Shown here piece by piece: positions 6,211 to 11,492 of a DNA stretch of 11,492 nucleotides. Within the stretch, counting starts at the first letter, position 1. Every line of letters starts with the position of its first letter. The notes beneath the pieces were generated by a model. The model saw nothing but the letters and a program-made list of their open reading frames with translations. It did not search any database and was not told the DNA's origin. Source of the DNA: UKL13-2 sp964417885 (GTDB lineage: Bacteria > Pseudomonadota > Gammaproteobacteria > Burkholderiales > Usitatibacteraceae); contig CAYQKN010000117.1 of the NCBI GenBank assembly GCA_964417885.1, positions 1-11,492 on the forward strand, given 5' to 3'. The translations under genes were made by a program, and so were the position numbers.

Positions 6211-7011
6211 TCAGTGGCGCCGTGCGCCAAGCAGTCGTTCGACAATTTCCGCAAACCCGTCCCCACACCGAGCCTCCGTCACATAGCCCGGCATCGCCGC
6301 CATCCGTCCCTCGAAATCGCGCACATTCGCCACTCCCACCGAGTGCGGAAAGAACCCGAACATCGGCGCATCGTTTGGCGAATCACCGACAAAAATCCAT
6401 TCGTCTTTCTGCGCATCCAGATCGACGCCGAATCGTTCGCGCATGAACAGCCGCGTGGTGGAGAGTTTGTCGTACTCGCCCAGCCAGCCATTGACATGGA
6501 TCGAACTGATCTTGGCCGTGAGCCCGGCCGCTTCCATCAATTGCCTGATGCGTTCGACTTCGCTGACCGGTAACGCCGGCACGTCTTCGCAGAAATCGAT
6601 GGCGATATCGGCTTCGCGGTAGGGCTGGTCGGACGCCAGCGCGGTGCCGGGGACGTCGCGCAGGATGCGTTGTGCGATGGCGGCCAGCTGCTGGCGATCG
6701 CGCAGGCGCGTGGCGTCGTCTTTGACAAAACGCTGGCGCAGTTTTTTCGCCTCTCGGTCAAAGCAAAAATAGAACGCGCCGTTCTCGCCCACCACGCCAT
6801 CGACCGGCCACATGCGGGCGATGTGATCGCACCAGCCGGCGGGGCGCCCGGTGATCGGGATGACGATGAGGCCGGACAGCTTCAACGCTTCCACCGCGGC
6901 GTAGGCGCGCGCGGTGAGTCGGCCTTCGGTGGTGAGGGTATCGTCGATGTCGAACAGGACGCCGCGGATTTTTCGCAGCGCTTCAATCGGGAATTCGGTG
7001 AGCGGTTTCAT
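6211..7011 (-). CDS. HAD-superfamily phosphatase, type IIB (Cof / phosphoglycerate-phosphatase-like)
   Basis: A 266-residue cytoplasmic hydrolase with all four HAD motifs: motif I FDIDDT (nucleophile D21, acid/base D23), motif II ITGRP (T54), motif III Lys182 in GEYDK, and motif IV VGDSPNDAPMF (D210, D214). The large cap between motifs II and III (about 84-170) and the length place it in class IIB, which includes Cof/YbiV-type sugar phosphatases and mannosyl-3-phosphoglycerate, sucrose and trehalose phosphatases. The substrate cannot be read from sequence. It lies downstream of glpD on the same strand, but the 154-base gap holds hairpin repeats, so co-transcription is uncertain. A hairpin repeat ends about ten bases before its ATG, and the only purine-rich candidate ribosome-binding sequence lies inside that repeat. 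The 3' end converges on the sensor gene, with 43 bases between stops. Confidence 0.88.
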   Translation of the reverse strand: MKPLTEFPIEALRKIRGVLFDIDDTLTTEGRLTARAYAAVEALKLSGLIVIPITGRPAGWCDHIARMWPVDGVVGENGAFYFCFDREAKKLRQRFVKDDATRLRDRQQLAAIAQRILRDVPGTALASDQPYREADIAIDFCEDVPALPVSEVERIRQLMEAAGLTAKISSIHVNGWLGEYDKLSTTRLFMRERFGVDLDAQKDEWIFVGDSPNDAPMFGFFPHSVGVANVRDFEGRMAAMPGYVTEARCGDGFAEIVERLLGARRH

Positions 7012-7021
7012 GTGGCGAGCA

Positions 7022-7068
7022 CCAACCCCCTCCCGGCCTCCCCCTTGGCAGGGGGAGGAGGCGGTTGG
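7022..7068. repeat. Imperfect palindromic intergenic repeat (GC-rich, REP-like)
   Basis: CCTCCCCC (7037-7044) and GGGGGAGG (7051-7058) form a perfect eight-pair stem over the loop TTGGCA. An outer stem CCAAC (7022-7026) with GTTGG (7064-7068) extends it. Similar CCCTCCC...GGGGGAGG intergenic palindromes are common, multi-copy elements in many proteobacterial genomes; that this is one of them is inferred. No T-run follows on either strand. Confidence 0.6.
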
Positions 7069-7086
7069 CGTGGCTTGGTAGCCACG
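7069..7086. repeat. Hairpin directly abutting the REP-like repeat
   Basis: CGTGGCT (7069-7075) and AGCCACG (7080-7086) form a perfect seven-pair stem with a TGGT loop, immediately next to the larger palindrome. Paired adjacent hairpins are typical of REP/BIME-type elements. Confidence 0.5.
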
Positions 7087-7124
7087 TCGGGCACAGGCGC
7101 ATGAAGTGAAACCCTAGCACCAGA

Positions 7125-7158
7125 GCGGCTTCCAGGCCATTTTTGCTCGGGAAGCCGC
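7125..7158. repeat. Inverted repeat 8 bases downstream of glpD, possible transcript-end hairpin
   Basis: GCGGCTTCC (7125-7133) and GGAAGCCGC (7150-7158) match perfectly over nine pairs, with a 16-base loop carrying a T5 run on the plus strand. It begins eight bases past the glpD stop (7166-7168) in the direction of transcription. There is no U-tract after the stem on the glpD transcript, so it may stabilise the 3' end rather than terminate. Confidence 0.5.
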
Positions 7159-7165
7159 ATCGATA

Positions 7166-8674
7166 CTAGACTTTGGTTTTGGCGCGAATGAAGGCAGACG
7201 CGCGCTCGCGTTCCGCGGCGTCCATGTGCAGGCCGCATTTGGTGCGGCGCCACAGGATGTCGTCGGGCTGTATCGCCCATTCGTGCTTGATGCAGTAATC
7301 AATTTCACGTTCGGTCAGCATGGTCGCGCCGCGGCCGAAAATTTCACCCAGGTCCGACATTGAGCGCACGCCGTCCAGCACTTGCCAGGTGCGCGAGCCG
7401 TAACGTGATGCGAGCCGGCGCAGGTAGTCGATCGGCAGCGACGGATGCGACTTCATCATGTCGGCCACCTCGGCTTCGCAGGAGGCAATGTCGCCACCGG
7501 GCAAGGCTTCGGTGTCGGTCCATGCCGCGGTCATCGCCGGATAGTACGGCTGCAGTTCTTTCAGCGCGTGTTCAGCCAGGCGCCGGTAGGTGGTGATCTT
7601 GCCGCCGAAAATCGACAGCAGCGGCAGCTTGCCGCCAGCCTCGTCCACTTTCAGCACGTAGTCGCGGGTGATCTCCGAAGGGTTGGCGCTGCCGTCGTCG
7701 TACAGCGGCCTCACCCCGGCATAGCTCCACACCACATCGGATTCGCGCAGCGGCGTGGCGAGGAAACGGTTGGCGGCGTTGACCAGGTAGGTGGTTTCCT
7801 CCGCCGTGATCTTGGCCGCATCGGTGACGCGCTCGACGGTGACATCGGTGGTGCCGATCAGGCTGAAATTTTCTTCGAACGGGATCACGAACACCACCCG
7901 CTTGTCGGCGTTCTGCAGGATATAGGCATGGTTCTGGTCGTGGATGCGCGGCACCACGATGTGGCTGCCCTTCACCAGCCGCACCGAGGCCTGGATCTTG
8001 ACCTGCAGGGCGCGGTCGAGCAGGTCCTTGACCCAGGGGCCGGCGGCGTTGACCACGCCGCGTGCGCGCACCTGCTGGTCGGTGTTGCGGTCGACATCGC
8101 GAATGGTCAGCTGCCAGGCATCGGCCTCGCGCCGCCCCGCCACCAGGCGGGTGCGCACCCGCACGTCGGCGCCGTGTTCGCGTGCCGACACGGCGTTCAG
8201 GATGGTCAGACGCGCGTCGTCAACCTGGGCGTCCGAATAGAAAAAGCCGCGGCGGATGGCCGGCTTGAGGCCGGCGCTGTACCTGGCATCCGGGAACATC
8301 ACGGTGCGCGAGCCGGGCAACGAAATTTTGCCGCCGATGTTGTCGTACATGAACAATCCGATACGCACCATCCACGCCGGCCGCATGTATTTGTCATGCG
8401 GCAGGATGAACTCCATCGGGTGAATGATGTGCGGTGCGATCCTGAGCAGCACCTCGCGTTCCTGCAGCGCCTCGCGCACCAGCCGGAACTCGTACTGTTC
8501 CAGGTAGCGCAGCCCGCCGTGGATCAGCTTGGAGCTCCAGGAACTGGTGGCGGATGCCAGGTCATCCTGCTCGACCAGCAGCACCTTCAGCCCGCGGCCG
8601 GCCGCGTCGCGCGCGATGCCGCAGCCGTTGATGCCGCCGCCGATGACGGCCAAGTCGTAGATCGGATCACTCAT
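7166..8674 (-). CDS. glpD: Aerobic glycerol-3-phosphate dehydrogenase (FAD, quinone-linked)
   Basis: GlpD oxidises sn-glycerol-3-phosphate to dihydroxyacetone phosphate and passes electrons through FAD to ubiquinone at the inner membrane. It has 502 residues (E. coli 501). The FAD-binding Rossmann motif VIGGGINGCGIARDAAGRGL is at 10-29, followed by SSWSSKLIHGGLRYLEQ (44-60), NAAGPW (209-214), KGSH (235-238), YAGVRPL (318-324) and the late FAD-contact motif FGGKITTYR (356-364). The C-terminal helical domain (about 390-502) includes EIDYCIKHEWA and DILWRRTKCGL, typical of GlpD. Motifs and length are complete. It starts 13 bases after the Nudix gene on the same strand, so the two may share a transcript; no strong Shine-Dalgarno precedes the ATG. 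No glpK, glpF or glpR is in the window. Confidence 0.97.
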   Translation of the reverse strand: MSDPIYDLAVIGGGINGCGIARDAAGRGLKVLLVEQDDLASATSSWSSKLIHGGLRYLEQYEFRLVREALQEREVLLRIAPHIIHPMEFILPHDKYMRPAWMVRIGLFMYDNIGGKISLPGSRTVMFPDARYSAGLKPAIRRGFFYSDAQVDDARLTILNAVSAREHGADVRVRTRLVAGRREADAWQLTIRDVDRNTDQQVRARGVVNAAGPWVKDLLDRALQVKIQASVRLVKGSHIVVPRIHDQNHAYILQNADKRVVFVIPFEENFSLIGTTDVTVERVTDAAKITAEETTYLVNAANRFLATPLRESDVVWSYAGVRPLYDDGSANPSEITRDYVLKVDEAGGKLPLLSIFGGKITTYRRLAEHALKELQPYYPAMTAAWTDTEALPGGDIASCEAEVADMMKSHPSLPIDYLRRLASRYGSRTWQVLDGVRSMSDLGEIFGRGATMLTEREIDYCIKHEWAIQPDDILWRRTKCGLHMDAAERERASAFIRAKTKV

Positions 8675-8687
8675 GGCGACAGGTTAC

Positions 8688-9245
8688 TCAGCGATGGCGG
8701 AACTTGTCCAGCCACAGCAGCGAAAAAGCGGTCTTGGTATCGGTAATCAGGCCACCGCCGACCATCTCGACCGCCTCGGCAAGCGGCATGGTGAATACTT
8801 CGAGGAACTCGCCTTCGTCACGGCGGTGGCCGACATGGGTCAGGTCGCGTGCCAGGTGCAGCTCGATGATTTCGTTGGAGTAGCCGATGCCGGCATGCAG
8901 CGTGGCGACGTGGCGCCAGTCGGCCGCGGTATAGCCGGTCTCTTCCAGCAGTTCGCGGCGCGCGGTGTCGGCATGTGCCTCGTCCGGATCGATCTTGCCG
9001 GCCGGCAATTCGATGAAATGGCGCCGCACCGGATAGCGGTACTGGTGCTCGAACAGCAGGGTGTCGTCGTCGAGGAAGGCGGCGACGATGACGGCGCCGG
9101 GATGCAGCACATACTCGCGCCATGATTCGCTGCCGTCCGGCAGCCGCACCCGGTCCGACTGCACGCGGATCAGCTTGCCGTCGAGCAGGCGCTGGCTGGA
9201 AAGGGTGTGTTCGGTGAAATCAGGAAATCGGGTGTCGTCGTTCAT
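8688..9245 (-). CDS. nudF: ADP-ribose pyrophosphatase, Nudix family (NudF type)
   Basis: A 185-residue Nudix hydrolase that most likely cleaves ADP-ribose to AMP and ribose-5-phosphate, limiting free ADP-ribose in the cytoplasm. The Nudix box fits the consensus G-x5-E-x7-RE-U-x-EE-x-G-U exactly: it begins at G83 (GKIDPDE), continues through RELLEETGY and ends near residue 105. The preceding EHQYRYPVRRHFIELPAG and the later GYSNEIIELHLA are typical of the ADP-ribose subfamily. The start is the ATG at 9243-9245, just before the beta-strand region of the N-terminal domain. The same frame is open far upstream, but that part overlaps nuoN antisense to nothing conserved and is not family-like. No clear Shine-Dalgarno is visible. 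Substrate specificity is inferred from the family. Confidence 0.9.
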   Translation of the reverse strand: MNDDTRFPDFTEHTLSSQRLLDGKLIRVQSDRVRLPDGSESWREYVLHPGAVIVAAFLDDDTLLFEHQYRYPVRRHFIELPAGKIDPDEAHADTARRELLEETGYTAADWRHVATLHAGIGYSNEIIELHLARDLTHVGHRRDEGEFLEVFTMPLAEAVEMVGGGLITDTKTAFSLLWLDKFRHR

Positions 9246-9364
9246 GCGGGGCGCAGGCAGCGGTCGGGACGGGTGATCGTACCAGTGTTGGTCAGCCTGC
9301 CGCCAACTTCCGCGCAACAAACGCCAGCGGCCGGCCGACGCAGCGGCAATGGCGGACAAACGGG

Positions 9365-10813
9365 CTATAGCGAACGCTGGATGGCGTTCAGGCAGGCGGT
9401 CATCAGGATGCCGGGGAACAGGCCCAGCGCCAGCAGCGCCAGCGCGTTGATGCTGAGCAGGCCGCGGAAATCGGCACCGGCAACAATCGGACTGGTATCG
9501 GTCGGCGCGTCGAAGTACATCAGCTTGACGATCCGCAGGTAGTAGAACGCGCCAATCACGCTCATGAGCACGGCGAACACCACCAGCCAGGTGTATCCGG
9601 CGTTGAGCACGCCCTCGAGCACGGTCAGTTTTGCCCAGAAGCCGAGGAACGGCGGAATGCCGGCCATCGAGAACATCACGATCAGCATCAGGAACGCGTA
9701 CCACGGCGAGCGCTGGTTGAGGCCCTTGAAGTCGTCGAGGTTGTCGGCCTCGAAGCCGGCGCGCGACAGCAGCATGATCATGCCGAAGGAAGCCAGTGTC
9801 ATCAGCACGTAGGAGATGACGTAGAACATGCCGGCCGAGTAGCCGTTCTTGGTACCGGCCAGGATGCCGAGCAGCATGAAGCCCATGTGCGAAATGGCGG
9901 AATACGCCAGCATCCGTTTCAGGTTGGTCTGGGCGATGGCAACGATATTGCCCAGCGCAAGCGACAGGACGGACAGGATCACCAGCATCGACTGCCAGTC
10001 ACCGACCGCGGCACCCATCGAATCGGCCAGGATGCGCATGATGAAACCAAACGCGGCGATCTTCGGCGCCGAACCGATGAACAGCGTCATGGCCGTAGGC
10101 GCGCCCTGGTAGACGTCCGGCATCCACATGTGGAACGGCACCGCGCCGAGCTTGAAGGCAAGGCCGGCGACGACGAACACCAGGCCGAAGGTGATCAGCG
10201 GGTCGTTGGCGCGGCTGGCCTCGATCACGCGGGCGACGGTCGCCACGTCGAGCGAGCCAGTGGCGCCATAGATCATCGACAGGCCGTACAGCAACAGGCC
10301 GGACGCCATCGAACCCAGCACGAAGTATTTCATCGCCGCTTCCGATGACGTCACGGAATCGCGATTGAGCGCCACCATGGCGTAACTGGCCAGCGCCAGC
10401 AGCTCGAGCCCGAGGTAGAGCGCGACGAAATGATTGGCCGACACCATCACCATCATGCCGAGCGTGGCGAACAGGATCAGCAGGATGAATTCGCCGGTGA
10501 ACATGTTGCGCGCGGCCAGGTAGGCGCGGCTGTAGATGATCACCATCGCCACCGCAAGCGCGATCGCCGTCTTCAGGATCACCGCCATGCCGTCGACCAC
10601 GAACATGTTGTTGAACGCGTAGCGTGCCGGCGCCAGCGGGTAATAGAGGCTTACCGCCACCAGCACCAGCGTGAAGATGGTCAGGAAAAACAGCCGTCCG
10701 GCGCGGTTTTCGGCGGCCGAGAACAGGTCGACCATCATGATCACGCAGGTCATGACCAGGAGGAAGATCTCCGGGGCGGCGAGGGCAAAATTCATGGTGG
10801 GAACCGACATCAT
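9365..10813 (-). CDS. nuoN: NADH-quinone oxidoreductase subunit N
   Basis: NuoN is one of three antiporter-like proton-channel subunits in the membrane arm of complex I. The 482 residues are almost all hydrophobic, giving about 14 transmembrane helices. Key ion-path residues are visible: E137 in LYLGLELLALASY, K221 in LAFKLGAVPFHMWMPDVYQGAP-type sequence, K251 in APKIAAF, K299 in LKRMLAYSAISHMG and K395 in FWAKL. The ATG at 10813 begins MMSVPTMNFALAAPEI; the adjacent ATG (10810) and the seventh codon (10795) are alternatives, and no Shine-Dalgarno decides between them. It follows nuoM by 14 bases, as expected at the end of a nuo operon. It is the last nuo gene here; nudF follows after 119 bases. 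Confidence 0.97.
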   Translation of the reverse strand: MMSVPTMNFALAAPEIFLLVMTCVIMMVDLFSAAENRAGRLFFLTIFTLVLVAVSLYYPLAPARYAFNNMFVVDGMAVILKTAIALAVAMVIIYSRAYLAARNMFTGEFILLILFATLGMMVMVSANHFVALYLGLELLALASYAMVALNRDSVTSSEAAMKYFVLGSMASGLLLYGLSMIYGATGSLDVATVARVIEASRANDPLITFGLVFVVAGLAFKLGAVPFHMWMPDVYQGAPTAMTLFIGSAPKIAAFGFIMRILADSMGAAVGDWQSMLVILSVLSLALGNIVAIAQTNLKRMLAYSAISHMGFMLLGILAGTKNGYSAGMFYVISYVLMTLASFGMIMLLSRAGFEADNLDDFKGLNQRSPWYAFLMLIVMFSMAGIPPFLGFWAKLTVLEGVLNAGYTWLVVFAVLMSVIGAFYYLRIVKLMYFDAPTDTSPIVAGADFRGLLSINALALLALGLFPGILMTACLNAIQRSL

Positions 10814-10827
10814 GGTCTATCGCTTTT

Positions 10828-11492
10828 TCAGTTCAGTTTGCCGGTGGCGACATGCTTGAGCAGGGCGTCGACGGAGCTGTGCATCACTTCGGTGAACGGC
10901 ATCGGGTAGACGCCCATCACCAGCACGGCCACCGCCAGCAAGCCCAGGAACAGCATCTCGCGGCCGTTGATATCGGTCAACTTGCGCACATGGTCATTGG
11001 CGATCTCGCCGAAGATCACGCGCTTGACCATCCACAGGGTGTAGGCGGCGCCGAGAATCAGCGTGATGGCGGCCGTGAAGGCGTACCAGAAGTTCACCTT
11101 GATGGCGCCCAGGATCACCATGAACTCGCCGACAAAACCGGACGTGGCCGGCAGGCCGGCATTGGCCATGCCAAAAAACACCGCGAAGAAGGCGAACTTG
11201 GGCATGGTATTGACCACGCCGCCGTAGGCCGAGATCTCGCGCGAATGCACCCGGTCATAAAGCACCCCGATGCACAGGAACATGGCGGCGGAGACGAAGC
11301 CGTGCGACACCATCTGCACCAGCCCGCCCTCCACGCCCTGGGTATTGAAGATGAAGAATCCCAGCGTGACAAAACCCATGTGCGAGATCGACGAATAGGC
11401 GACCAGCTTTTTCATGTCGGTCTGCGCCAGCGCGATAAAACGGATGTACACCACCGCGATCAGCGACAGCGTGATCATGAAGCCGGCCAGCG
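10828..11492 (-). CDS. nuoM: NADH-quinone oxidoreductase subunit M, C-terminal part (5' end off the window)
   Basis: NuoM is a second antiporter-like proton-pumping subunit of complex I. The window holds about 220 C-terminal residues of an expected roughly 490-500; the reading frame stays open through the right edge (LAGF before the internal Met at 11478). The fragment carries the family hallmark LAQTDMKKLVAYSSISHMGF with the conserved Lys pair, then FVSAAMFLCIGVLYDRVHSREI, NAGLPATSGFVGEFM and the C-terminal helix ending KHVATGKLN. The internal ATG at 11478 is not the start. Spacing to nuoN (14 bases) indicates one transcript. Confidence 0.97.
   Translation of the reverse strand, partial: LAGFMITLSLIAVVYIRFIALAQTDMKKLVAYSSISHMGFVTLGFFIFNTQGVEGGLVQMVSHGFVSAAMFLCIGVLYDRVHSREISAYGGVVNTMPKFAFFAVFFGMANAGLPATSGFVGEFMVILGAIKVNFWYAFTAAITLILGAAYTLWMVKRVIFGEIANDHVRKLTDINGREMLFLGLLAVAVLVMGVYPMPFTEVMHSSVDALLKHVATGKLN

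Noticed and set aside
7445..8746. 433-codon plus-strand open frame antisense to glpD
   Set aside because: It mirrors glpD codon structure in GC-rich DNA, is rich in His/Gln/Arg and has no recognisable motif. glpD on the other strand is complete and conserved.
9328..9337. Palindrome CGGCCGGCCG as a nuo operon terminator
   Set aside because: It has no loop, flanking bases do not pair and there is no convincing T-tract. Such palindromes are common at this GC content.
9246..9704. N-terminal extension of the Nudix protein by 153 codons
   Set aside because: It overlaps nuoN in another frame, has Arg-rich nonsense composition, and the Nudix protein has family length from the ATG at 9245.

Overview
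The window is 11.5 kb of GC-rich, densely packed bacterial chromosome. Gene content and order (a nuoM-nuoN 3' end followed closely by a NudF-type Nudix gene, plus glpD, hutU and a ligase-associated exonuclease/ligase pair) suggest a betaproteobacterium, probably in or near Burkholderiales. That placement is inferred from gene order and protein style; there is no rRNA or tRNA here to confirm it. I saw no CRISPR array, phage gene or recognisable transposase.

All genes but one are on the minus strand. From the right edge in the direction of transcription: the C-terminal part of nuoM (cut by the window edge) and complete nuoN, both membrane antiporter-like subunits of respiratory complex I; nudF, ADP-ribose pyrophosphatase; glpD, FAD-dependent glycerol-3-phosphate dehydrogenase; and a HAD-IIB phosphatase. 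A 154-base gap with three hairpin-forming repeats separates glpD from the HAD gene. Next is a single plus-strand gene for a 753-residue soluble protein built like a hybrid sensor kinase (PAS-PAS-HisKA/HATPase-like-REC-REC). Left of it, again on the minus strand, are a beta-CASP/MBL-fold ligase-associated exonuclease, an ATP-dependent DNA ligase (Lig B type) overlapping it by ATGA, dgkA (diacylglycerol kinase, TTG start) and the 5' part of hutU (urocanate hydratase).

The exonuclease and ligase form a likely DNA-repair unit. Their usual partners, a ligase-associated DEXH helicase and a metallophosphoesterase, are not in the window. GlpD feeds electrons from glycerol-3-phosphate into the quinone pool that complex I also reduces, but the two look like neighbours rather than one operon.

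The most notable item is the plus-strand signalling protein. It keeps the hybrid-kinase layout but appears to have lost the phospho-accepting histidine, the ATP-binding N and G boxes and all catalytic residues of the first receiver. The second receiver keeps its Asp and Lys. It reads as a pseudokinase scaffold or sensor with one possibly working receiver. The other point for users of this sequence is a 10-N gap inside hutU, flanked by about 31 bases that do not fit the protein. This is either an assembly artefact or the edge of an unassembled insertion, and hutU should not be called a pseudogene from this sequence alone.
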